A stretch of 20,578 bases of DNA from Candidatus Nomurabacteria bacterium (lineage in GTDB: Bacteria; Patescibacteriota; Saccharimonadia; Saccharimonadales; UBA7683): contig JACKGS010000006.1 of assembly GCA_020631865.1 (NCBI GenBank), positions 1-20,578 of the forward strand, read 5' to 3'. The notes beneath the pieces were generated by a model, which was given only the letters and a program-made list of their open reading frames with translations, was not told the origin of the DNA and did not search any database. The stretch's first letter is position 1. Each line of letters begins with the position of its first letter. Positions 5,762 through 12,505 of the stretch are shown here, piece after piece. The position numbers and the translations under genes were made by a program.

Positions 5762-6917
5762 TTCTCAGTTTAGCGGTTACAAAATCAGTAATATTCTTGT
5801 GGAATTTTTCTACTGAAAAGTTTTCGGCGTGAGTGGAGATTGTTTTTGGGTTGTACTTGCTTGGGTCAAAGTTTTCTAAGATTTCTACCAATGCCTCGAC
5901 AGTTTGTTTTTCAAAGAACTCGCCGGTCTTTCCTGGAATCACGTAATCTAACGCACCTCCAGCCTTAAGTGCTATAACCGGGGTGCCTGCGGACATGGCC
6001 TCAACTGGGGTTATACCAAAGTCATCTTCATTTGGAAAGATGAAGGCTTTGGCGTTTTGAAAATGTTTAACGATTTCTTTATCTGAAACATTTGTTAAAA
6101 ATGTAATTGTTGGTCCAGCAATTTTTTTTAGTTTTTTGTGGTCTGGTCCATTGCCAATAACGGTTAGTGGTAGACCGGCTTTTGTGCAGGCTTCTACGGC
6201 TAGATCTATGCGTTTGTAGGGAGTTTGACGGCCGGCGATGACGAAGCCGGAGCGATTTTCCATTTTCCATTTTCCATCTTCCATTTTACTGGTGAAGCGG
6301 TGGGTGTCGACAGGCGGGTGGATTACGGTGCTCTCGCGGTTGTAGATCTCTTCTATCCTGTCTTTTACACAGCTTGAATTGGCAATCATGTACTTTGGGC
6401 GCTGGGCGGCGCGGTAATCCCATTTTTGGCGTTTTTCAATCAGTAATTTTAAGCCAATTCTGGCGATGGGGTCAAAAATACCAAAGCCTGGGTTTTGTAA
6501 ATACTCATAATAACGGATCCAATAATAGTGTGTTGGCGAGTGACAGTAATTAATGTGCAGGGCACTTGGGCGAATATTTTTTATGCCTTTGGCTTCAGCT
6601 CCTGAGCTGGAGATTATTAAATCATAATCTGTTAAATCTAGGCGTTCAAACCATAGTTCTCTAAAAATTGGTAAAAATTTATATAATTTAGAAAATGGAA
6701 ACTTCTGCATAAAGCCCGTTCTAATATCTGCACCCTTAAAATATTCTCTAGACTTTTTATTACAAAATGCCGTATAGATGGGTGCATCAGGGTATATTTT
6801 ATGAAGTTCGTAAACTACGCGCTCTGCGCCACCGCCGACTAGCCAGTCATGAATTATCGCCACCTTCGGACTGCGAATATTTGATATTTGATATTTGATA
6901 TTTGATGATTTAGGCAT
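5757..6917 (-). CDS. Glycosyltransferase family 4
   Basis: A retaining GT-B fold glycosyltransferase of 386 residues, soluble or membrane-associated at the cytoplasmic face. The N-terminal domain starts with KVAIIHDWLVGGGAERVV (18-35), typical of GT4 mannosyl/rhamnosyl-type enzymes. The C-terminal domain has FVIAGRQTPYKRIDLAVEA, an ENGPD-like VIGNGPD, and the E-x7-E active-site motif in PNEDDFGITPVEAMSAG. Two oddities come from heptamer repeats: residues 5-14 (SNIKYQISNI) are translated from an ATATTTG array, and residues 211-222 (KMEDGKWKMEN) come from a CATTTTC array between the two domains. The start overlaps the preceding four-helix-bundle gene by 8 nt and has no Shine-Dalgarno sequence. 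Sugar specificity unknown. Confidence 0.92.
   Translation of the reverse strand: MPKSSNIKYQISNIRSPKVAIIHDWLVGGGAERVVYELHKIYPDAPIYTAFCNKKSREYFKGADIRTGFMQKFPFSKLYKFLPIFRELWFERLDLTDYDLIISSSGAEAKGIKNIRPSALHINYCHSPTHYYWIRYYEYLQNPGFGIFDPIARIGLKLLIEKRQKWDYRAAQRPKYMIANSSCVKDRIEEIYNRESTVIHPPVDTHRFTSKMEDGKWKMENRSGFVIAGRQTPYKRIDLAVEACTKAGLPLTVIGNGPDHKKLKKIAGPTITFLTNVSDKEIVKHFQNAKAFIFPNEDDFGITPVEAMSAGTPVIALKAGGALDYVIPGKTGEFFEKQTVEALVEILENFDPSKYNPKTISTHAENFSVEKFHKNITDFVTAKLRS
6254..6287. repeat. Heptamer array inside the GT4 coding sequence
   Basis: On the plus strand CATTTTC-type units repeat with a 7-nt period (ATTTTCC, ATTTTCC, ATTTTCC, ATCTTCC, ATTTT). It encodes an in-frame KMEDGKWKMEN stretch in the linker before the second Rossmann domain. 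Confidence 0.75.
6877..6904. repeat. Four ATATTTG heptamers at the 5' end of the GT4 gene
   Basis: Four exact tandem units of ATATTTG on the plus strand (CAAATAT on minus), encoding part of the N-terminal extension of the glycosyltransferase. The related array at 7306-7336 lies on the other side of the four-helix-bundle gene in the opposite orientation. Confidence 0.85.
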
Positions 6918-7290
6918 AAATTTTGAAATACCTTAATATTGCGGTTATTTGCTGATTAATAGAGTCGGCATTTGTGATGAGTTTATCTAGCACCCCTTTG
7001 TCTATATAAGAAAGTCGTGCCGAAAGGTATATAAAATTTTTTGACTCAAGTAGAGAGCCTCGTGCTATATGATAAAAGTGAGCAGTGTCTTTTTTAGAGC
7101 TTCTACCAAACCCTTCTGCAATATTTGCCGATACTGAGCTTGATGCGCGTCTGAGCTGGCTGATAATACCAAATCTTTCATCTTCTGGAAAATGTTTAGT
7201 AACTTTATAAACAGCTACCGCAAACTCCTGGGCCTCTTGCCAGACAGTCATGTCCTCGAATCTGGTTATTTTTGTGTGGGTATTATTCAT
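6910..7290 (-). CDS. Four-helix bundle protein (S23/bAvd-like)
   Basis: A 126-residue helical protein of the four-helix-bundle family first known from 23S rRNA intervening sequences. Diagnostic segments are FEDMTVWQEAQEFAVAVY (12-29), FPEDERFGIISQLRRASSSV (35-54), SANIAEGFGR (55-64) and HFYHIARGSLLESKNFIYLS (72-91). The family's function is poorly known; related proteins bind nucleic acid or act as diversity-element accessory factors. Here it sits between the sugar phosphotransferase and the GT4 gene, on the same strand, with heptamer arrays of opposite orientation on both sides, so it may be an inserted unit and not part of the polysaccharide pathway (inference). Start ATG at 7290; no clear ribosome binding site. 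Confidence 0.88.
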   Translation of the reverse strand: MNNTHTKITRFEDMTVWQEAQEFAVAVYKVTKHFPEDERFGIISQLRRASSSVSANIAEGFGRSSKKDTAHFYHIARGSLLESKNFIYLSARLSYIDKGVLDKLITNADSINQQITAILRYFKIYA

Positions 7291-7305
7291 AGTTATATCT
7301 TTTAG

Positions 7306-7336
7306 TATCAGATATTAGCTATCAAATATCAAATAT
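7306..7336. repeat. Heptamer array (TATCAAA type) upstream of the four-helix-bundle gene
   Basis: Degenerate units ATCAGATATTAGC then TATCAAA, TATCAAA, TAT on the plus strand. It fills most of the 59-nt gap between the phosphotransferase stop and the four-helix-bundle gene and is inverted relative to the array at 6877-6904. Confidence 0.7.
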
Positions 7337-7353
7337 GTAGCGCACCGCGCTAC
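7337..7353 (-). terminator. Hairpin at the end of the sugar phosphotransferase gene
   Basis: GTAGCGC (7337-7343), loop ACC, GCGCTAC (7347-7353): a perfect 7-bp GC-rich stem that includes the stop codon. On the minus strand it is followed directly by ATATTTGATATTTG in place of a clean T-tract. It resembles the hairpin at 5743-5761 in position and in what follows. Confidence 0.4.
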
Positions 7354-8768
7354 TTGGCTCCTTTGCCGGCGAGGACCATGTAAATGGTTTGAATTATGAT
7401 ACGTAGATCTAGCCAGATGCTCCAGTTCTGAACGTAGTACATGTCTAGTTTGCGGCGTTCTTCAAAACTGATATCGCGGCGGCCGGAGATTTGGGCTAAT
7501 CCAGTTAAGCCAGATTTTACACTTAAAATCAGACTTTTAAATTCGTAATCTTTTAGCTCTTGTGGCACTAACGCCCTTGGGCCAACAAGGCTGATATCTC
7601 CCTTTAATACATTGAGGAGTTGAGGTAATTCATCTAGACTGGTGGATCGTAAGATGCGACCAATTTTTGTGATACGAGGATCGTTAATTAAAAAGTCGCC
7701 GTTTTCGCGGTACTTAGTGATAAGTTCGGGCTGGCCTAGTTTTGTAAATGCTTCTTCTGGGGAGAGGCCATTATATTTTGGGTTCATTGTTCTGAACTTG
7801 TATATGTTAATTGCGTTATTAAACCTGCTTAGTCTTTTCTGTTTATAAAATACCCTAGAGGTCGGATCAGATATTTTGGTGAGTACCGTAATTAATAGCA
7901 TGATTGGCAGGGCGATCAGCAGAAGAAGCGTAGAAAGCAAAATATCCATAGCACGCTTAGCAAACCTTCCCCAGCCAATTAGGGGTGTGGTATGGACGTT
8001 AATTATCGGAAAGGCGCCAAGTAGGTCTACGGAATGCTTAGAGGTAAATAATGCCTCGTGAGTGGGTATAAATCGATAATCTAAATGATTTTCTATAGTT
8101 AGATTGTAGGTCTTAGTTACGTTTTCAGAATCAGTTTGAATTATGGTGTGTACATCGGTTTCTTCAATTGCCCTGGATAAACTGGAGAACTGTAAGTTAA
8201 GGACAGATTCATATATGTTTTTTTTGTTTGCAACAATTCCAACAATCTGAAAGCCAGATGCCGTATTGCCACTCAGGAATTTTGTTAAATAGTAAGTCGA
8301 GACACCATTACCAGAGATGATAATTTTAGTTACACCATAACCATGCTTATACAGATACAGCTTCAAAGATCGTAAGATTGTTCTGAGCGTCCATAGCATC
8401 ACAAAACAAATCGCCACTGCATAGATAGGAATAAGTTTGGCCGGCAAAATGACATCTTGCGAGAAGAAGTCAAAAGCTATCAGAAGAATCATTCCTGAAA
8501 TTGAGGCAACCAACAATCGGCTGGCTTCTTTGGGACGTCTTTCATAGACTCTTTTAGAATACAACCCGAGTAGAGAAAATACAGCTAGCCATATCGGTAG
8601 CAGGGTTACTATTATCGATATGTATGTTAAAGACTGAACAGGAGTGGTGATTGGGCGTGGATCTAATGATATTCGTAAAATAAATGCAATTGTAAAGGCT
8701 AGGATTATTGCAAACGCATCACCGGCTAGTAGAAGTATCTTATAAATAAATGAAAAATTTTGTTTCAT
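7350..8768 (-). CDS. Polyprenyl-phosphate sugar-1-phosphate transferase (WbaP/WcaJ-like)
   Basis: Initiating enzyme of surface polysaccharide synthesis: moves a sugar-1-phosphate from a nucleotide sugar to undecaprenyl phosphate at the membrane. About 472 residues: four hydrophobic segments in the first 130, a CoA-binding-like Rossmann region (KIIISGNGVSTYYL), a re-entrant membrane helix (RAMDILLSTLLLLIALP), then the catalytic domain with IYKFRTM, RSTSLDELPQLLNVLKGDIS, VGPRALVPQE, SGLTGLAQISGR and a C-terminal DLRIIIQTI. Two ATGs compete (8783 and 8768). I prefer 8768 because AAAGG lies 7 nt before it, while a TACAAT -10-like box (8790-8785) sits only 1 nt before the first. The donor sugar cannot be read from sequence. 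Confidence 0.93.
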   Translation of the reverse strand: MKQNFSFIYKILLLAGDAFAIILAFTIAFILRISLDPRPITTPVQSLTYISIIVTLLPIWLAVFSLLGLYSKRVYERRPKEASRLLVASISGMILLIAFDFFSQDVILPAKLIPIYAVAICFVMLWTLRTILRSLKLYLYKHGYGVTKIIISGNGVSTYYLTKFLSGNTASGFQIVGIVANKKNIYESVLNLQFSSLSRAIEETDVHTIIQTDSENVTKTYNLTIENHLDYRFIPTHEALFTSKHSVDLLGAFPIINVHTTPLIGWGRFAKRAMDILLSTLLLLIALPIMLLITVLTKISDPTSRVFYKQKRLSRFNNAINIYKFRTMNPKYNGLSPEEAFTKLGQPELITKYRENGDFLINDPRITKIGRILRSTSLDELPQLLNVLKGDISLVGPRALVPQELKDYEFKSLILSVKSGLTGLAQISGRRDISFEERRKLDMYYVQNWSIWLDLRIIIQTIYMVLAGKGAK

Positions 8769-8804
8769 CTTAAAACCTTTCATTATTGTAACACTTTAAG
8801 GGGT

Positions 8805-8905
8805 TATTTTATATCTGACATTTTACATTTTACATTTCTCATTTGTCATTTAGCATTTACTCATAACTCATTCGATCGTTAATGGGGATTTGATATTTTA
8901 TATCT
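8805..8905. repeat. Heptamer array between the divergent phosphotransferase and Wzy-like genes
   Basis: The 142-nt divergent intergenic region is largely degenerate 7-nt units on the plus strand (ATTTTAC, ATTTTAC, ATTTCTC, ATTTGTC, ATTTAGC, ATTTACTC). In reverse complement (AAATGCTAAATGACAAATG) it resembles the arrays at 4162 and 5701. Confidence 0.7.
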
Positions 8906-8918
8906 AATAACTAATACT
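8890..8918 (+). promoter_or_regulatory. Leaderless-type promoter of the Wzy-like gene
   Basis: TTGATA (8890-8895, 5/6), a 17-nt spacer and AATACT (8913-8918, 4/6), 7 nt before the GTG at 8926. No Shine-Dalgarno sequence is present, and the -35 box appears to be drawn from heptamer-type sequence. Confidence 0.45.
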
Positions 8919-8925
8919 AGAAACA

Positions 8926-10326
8926 GTGAAAGAAGAGCCTCAAGACATAAAAAACCAAAAGGTAGCCAGCTGGCTGCTCGGGGCCTGTCTATTAATAATT
9001 ATTTTAATGCCATTCCATGGGTTTATTTCTACTTGGTTGGGGTCTAATTTTGGTTATTTACTTTTGTTTAAGGCATGGAAGGAGCTTTTGCTAGTTTCGA
9101 TTGTGGCAGCATGCGTATATTTACTTTCATCTGATAAAAGTTTAAGAAGGTATCTATTTTCGAAAGATAAGAAGAACTTAATCATTTTGATTGGCATCTT
9201 CATCACATGGCAAATTATGTCAGCGATTGTTGGTGGGCAAAACGCCAAAGCAGTGGCTCTGGGCCTGGCTATACAAGTTAGGTGGGGCTTATTTTTTATC
9301 TGCTGCCTGATAGCCGTATATTATAGGCGTCTCTCACAATCTTATATTCAAAAACTAGTTTTAATACCAGCCTTTATTGTTGTTGGCTTTGGTTTGCTTC
9401 AGATGTTTATTTTGCCCCACGATTTTCTGACACATTTCGGGTATCAAAAAAATATTACAATCCCACCATTCTTTACGATTGATGAACAGTTGGACCAGAT
9501 TAGAATTGCAAGTACACTTAGAGGCCCGAATCCGTTGGGGGTTTATTTAATATTACCCATAACATTTCTTATTTCTCATTTCTCATTTCTCATTCGTAAA
9601 AAAAGTAGATCTAACAATATTCCTTATTTTATATTCCTTATTTCTACCCTGGTGGTACTTTATGGCAGTCATTCTAGGGGTGCGTGGCTAGGTATGATTA
9701 TGGCAGTTGGTGTAATGTTGGTCTTGTGGTTGCCTGCTCGTTTCCGTATTTTATTGATCTCTGTAGGATTGGGCCTTGTTTTATTGGCCTCGGCCGGTAT
9801 TTATCAATATAAAAATACTGATTTTGTACAAGATGTGGTGTTACATGATAACCCAGAAGAAGGTGGTGAAGTGAGCTCTAATGAGGGGCACGTTGACTCT
9901 ATTAAATCGGGTATTAAAAATGTGGTCAGCAGGCCATTGATAGGCTGTGGCGTGGGGTGCGCTGGGCCAGCATCGTTTCATAATAAAAACGGTGCAAAAA
10001 TTTCAGAAAACTATTTTATACAAACAGCTGAAGAGAGCGGTCTGGTCGGCTCGATGTTATTATTTGCGATATTTGTGATGGTTGGATATATTCTGCTGCA
10101 ACAATCTAAAAATAATTCTATGCTTGTGCCGTTACTCGCTAGTTTTATTGGTGTTTCTGTAGCGTCTTTAACAGCACATGCGTGGGCAGATGACACAATT
10201 GTTTATGTTTGGTGGGGTATTGCTGGATTTGTGATGTATAATAAAACAAACAACGAACAAAAAAATGACAAAAACAAAGAAAAAATTAAAGAATCAATCA
10301 AAAAAACAATCACCTCGAAGAGTTAA
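8926..10326 (+). CDS. O-antigen ligase/polymerase-like membrane protein (Wzy_C family)
   Basis: A 466-residue polytopic membrane protein with about ten to twelve hydrophobic segments. The family signature is the SHSRGAWLG motif after a long N-terminal membrane part, followed by a large hydrophilic loop (KSGIKNVVSRPLIGCGVGC, then ENYFIQTAEESGLVG) and closing helices, as in Wzy polymerases and WaaL ligases. These join polyprenyl-linked glycans to each other or to an acceptor on the outer face of the membrane. A heptamer array (9561-9594) is translated in frame as a FLISHFSFLIR stretch at the end of a membrane helix. Start is GTG at 8926, fitting a leaderless promoter. First gene of a three-gene plus-strand operon. 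Polymerase versus ligase cannot be decided. Confidence 0.85.
   Translation: MKEEPQDIKNQKVASWLLGACLLIIILMPFHGFISTWLGSNFGYLLLFKAWKELLLVSIVAACVYLLSSDKSLRRYLFSKDKKNLIILIGIFITWQIMSAIVGGQNAKAVALGLAIQVRWGLFFICCLIAVYYRRLSQSYIQKLVLIPAFIVVGFGLLQMFILPHDFLTHFGYQKNITIPPFFTIDEQLDQIRIASTLRGPNPLGVYLILPITFLISHFSFLIRKKSRSNNIPYFIFLISTLVVLYGSHSRGAWLGMIMAVGVMLVLWLPARFRILLISVGLGLVLLASAGIYQYKNTDFVQDVVLHDNPEEGGEVSSNEGHVDSIKSGIKNVVSRPLIGCGVGCAGPASFHNKNGAKISENYFIQTAEESGLVGSMLLFAIFVMVGYILLQQSKNNSMLVPLLASFIGVSVASLTAHAWADDTIVYVWWGIAGFVMYNKTNNEQKNDKNKEKIKESIKKTITSKS
9561..9594. repeat. Heptamer array inside the Wzy-like coding sequence
   Basis: AACATTT, CTTATTT, CTCATTT, CTCATTT, CTCATTC in tandem. It is read in frame and encodes hydrophobic residues plus Ser/His at the cytoplasmic end of a membrane helix. 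Confidence 0.75.
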
Positions 10327-10762
10327 ATCTCTCACGCGACAATTTGTTGAGTATATGGTGGCTGGAGGGGCGTTCTTCTGGAGTGGTTATATTGCATTTG
10401 CTATTTTTGATAGCATCTTGGGCTGGCCTTTATTTATTGCCAAGCAGTTAGCTAATATCATTGGGCTTACTATCAACTATGTCATAGAAGACCAGTGGGT
10501 TTTTAAAAAACAAAAAGCAAGAATTAACTACGATAAGCGTAGAACTTATAGGTATATAATTATCACTCTGGTTAACTTTGGGATAGATTACCTAATAGTA
10601 TCCAATCTGAAAAAAATCGGTATCTCACCTTACATAGGGCAGTTTGTTAGCGCTGGATTCTTCACGGTCTGGAATTTTATTTGGTATAAGTATTGGGTGT
10701 TTGCACATCATCCATCTCGTAAAAAAGGCAAGAGGGCCGTAAAGAGGCGTAAAAAGGTATAA
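10265..10762 (+). CDS. GtrA-like membrane protein
   Basis: A 165-residue protein with a lysine-rich N-terminus (1-24), four membrane segments (about 29-51, 55-75, 95-115 and 122-145) and a basic C-terminal tail. Recognisable GtrA features are the opening EYMVAGGAFFWSGY, NIIGLTINYVIEDQWVF and WNFIWYKYWVF. GtrA-family proteins are thought to assist flipping of polyprenyl-linked sugars or surface glycosylation. Its start lies 62 nt inside the upstream Wzy-like gene, an unusually long overlap in which both reading frames are lysine-rich. An initiation site further inside is possible but no other ATG fits the family's N-terminus. Same operon as the Wzy-like gene. Confidence 0.85.
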   Translation: MTKTKKKLKNQSKKQSPRRVKSLTRQFVEYMVAGGAFFWSGYIAFAIFDSILGWPLFIAKQLANIIGLTINYVIEDQWVFKKQKARINYDKRRTYRYIIITLVNFGIDYLIVSNLKKIGISPYIGQFVSAGFFTVWNFIWYKYWVFAHHPSRKKGKRAVKRRKKV

Positions 10763-10765
10763 AAA

Positions 10766-11206
10766 ATGAGCGTTAGGCCAACTAAAAAACAACAAGAAAT
10801 TCTCACTTATATACAAAAATTTGTGGCAGAAAATGGCTACGGGCCGAGCTATCGGGAGATTATGCGGGGATGTGGTTATAACTCGGTCGCAACCGTGGCG
10901 CTTCATGTAAACAGCTTGATATCACGCGGACACTTAACTAAGCGTGATCATAGTGCCAGATCTCTAGAGGTGGTAAAACAGTCAAGTCAATCAAATGCGA
11001 CAAGTTCGCAAATTAAAATAACTGCCAGTAATGAGAGGTGGTTGATTAGTTTAATTGAATCAAAATTTAACGAAGTCGAATCGGCAAAAATGATAACTCA
11101 AAAAGAGATCGACAGATTGTATATATTAATTGCCTCATTGACAGTTTTGGGATTTGACGGTGCCGCGGTTGCCTTCAAGTCTAGAATTAAAGACTTAGAA
11201 TCCTAA
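10766..11206 (+). CDS. LexA-type winged-helix DNA-binding protein lacking the protease domain
   Basis: A 146-residue protein whose first about 70 residues are a LexA N-terminal DNA-binding domain: RPTKKQQEILTYIQKFVAENG (4-24), YGPSYREIMRGCGYNSVATV (24-43) and a closing HSARSLEVV. Normal LexA (about 200 residues) continues with an Ala-Gly cleavage site and a Ser/Lys protease; none of that is here. Instead residues 90-146 form a helical region (ERWLISLIESKFNEVESAKM, KEIDRLYILIASLTVLG) of unknown function, perhaps for dimerisation or ligand sensing. AAGG 8 nt before the ATG acts as ribosome binding site; 3 nt separate it from gtrA. Its stop abuts the stop of the convergent permease gene with no gap. 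Probably a transcription factor, not an SOS repressor (inference). Confidence 0.8.
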   Translation: MSVRPTKKQQEILTYIQKFVAENGYGPSYREIMRGCGYNSVATVALHVNSLISRGHLTKRDHSARSLEVVKQSSQSNATSSQIKITASNERWLISLIESKFNEVESAKMITQKEIDRLYILIASLTVLGFDGAAVAFKSRIKDLES

Positions 11207-12505
11207 CTACTCTCTTCTTAGGGCGTCAATTGGGTTGATTGTCTCAGCTCTTCTGGCCGGGAAGTACACAACTAGAAGCCCGACAATTAAAGTGAACCCA
11301 AGCATGCCGAAAATTGCCCAGGCTGGGTAAGCAAAAACTGTAAAGTTAGAAGTAACTCCTCTGCCACGAGCTCCAGAATTTAAGAATATATTGACAGCTG
11401 TTCCTCCGGCAATAGCAAATGCAATGCCGATGATTGATCCTAAAAATGAAAGAAGCAATGCTTCAAAAATAAATAACTTACGCATATCAGAGCGGCGCCC
11501 TCCAAGGGCCATCATCAATCCAATCTCTTTAGTTCTTTCAAGTAGCGAGATTGTTAGCGTGTTAAACATACCAAGTACGGCTACGATCATTCCAACAGAA
11601 CCAAAGCTTACCAAGATAACATTAAAAAACTTAAATATTTTATTAATTTCATCTAACGTATCTACTAGAGATGTTGTTTGAAAGCCGTTGCTTTCTATTT
11701 GTTTGCGGATAGTTGAAATATTTTTAGTATCTTTAGCGATTACCTTAACTTGTTGATAGTTTAGCACCCCAGCCGAAGTGAAGAGACTGTCGGTAGTAAA
11801 TACTTCGCTACCAGCCCCAGATTCAATCACTCCAACGATAGTAAAGTTATCAGATATCTCAGATTTATTTGACTGAACTTTATTTAGCGGAATAGTAAGT
11901 TTAACTTGCTTGTTGATGGCTTTATCTGCTGTCTTGATGCCAATTGATTTTAGAGTAGATAAGTTCACCACAACGGCTCGCGTATCTTCTTTCTTAAGAA
12001 GTCTACCTTTTTTTAATGTAAAGCTGGTTGTTGATTGAAAGTCTTGGTTGATTCCATAAACAACAGCATCTACCTCACCGCCGTTAATGGCAATACTTCC
12101 TGGAAATGAATATTGTAGCCCAACTTTATCTACGTTAGGATATCTTCGGATCTTATTTATCACCTGGTCGTTTAGTTGTAGTATGCGTGAGTTAGGTGAG
12201 CTTACCTCTAGGGCTTTCAATGATTTATCGCCAATTACCTGCTTGGTTACTAGCTCTTGAATTCCTATTCCAAACGATAGCAAAAAGAATATAGAGCCAA
12301 TGCCAATTACGACACCAAAAACAGTTAGAAACGAACGCAGTTTTTTAGAGGTAATGTTTTTAAGAGCCATATAAAATACAATTTTTAGCTGAATGGCTCT
12401 AAAGCGCTTGCGTGTATTGCTGTCATTGCCTAAACTGGTAGCCTTCATTTTAGGTGGTGCTTGTGGCTGGGGTGGTGTTGAATTATTGGACAAGTTTTTT
12501 TGCAT
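11207..12505 (-). CDS. ABC transporter permease, MacB/FtsX type
   Basis: A 432-residue permease with the MacB topology: a Pro-rich cytoplasmic N-terminus (1-45), one membrane helix (about 60-82, FLTVFGVVIGIGSIFFLLSF), a large extracytoplasmic MacB_PCD-like domain (about 85-295), and three C-terminal helices within the FtsX domain (FGSVGMIVAVLGMFNTLTIS, FEALLLSFLGSIIG and PAWAIFGMLGFTLIVGLLVV). It ends RRAETINPIDALRRE, the typical FtsX ending. It overlaps the ATPase gene by 23 nt. Such transporters use ATP to drive movements across the envelope (lipoprotein release, peptide or toxin export) and are not classical pore importers. No TolC or MacA partner is visible. Substrate unknown; the linked giant surface protein is a candidate partner (inference). 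Confidence 0.92.
   Translation of the reverse strand: MQKNLSNNSTPPQPQAPPKMKATSLGNDSNTRKRFRAIQLKIVFYMALKNITSKKLRSFLTVFGVVIGIGSIFFLLSFGIGIQELVTKQVIGDKSLKALEVSSPNSRILQLNDQVINKIRRYPNVDKVGLQYSFPGSIAINGGEVDAVVYGINQDFQSTTSFTLKKGRLLKKEDTRAVVVNLSTLKSIGIKTADKAINKQVKLTIPLNKVQSNKSEISDNFTIVGVIESGAGSEVFTTDSLFTSAGVLNYQQVKVIAKDTKNISTIRKQIESNGFQTTSLVDTLDEINKIFKFFNVILVSFGSVGMIVAVLGMFNTLTISLLERTKEIGLMMALGGRRSDMRKLFIFEALLLSFLGSIIGIAFAIAGGTAVNIFLNSGARGRGVTSNFTVFAYPAWAIFGMLGFTLIVGLLVVYFPARRAETINPIDALRRE

Noticed and set aside
6910..7290. Diversity-generating retroelement, because bAvd proteins share the four-helix-bundle fold
   Set aside because: No reverse transcriptase and no template/variable repeat pair is visible nearby.
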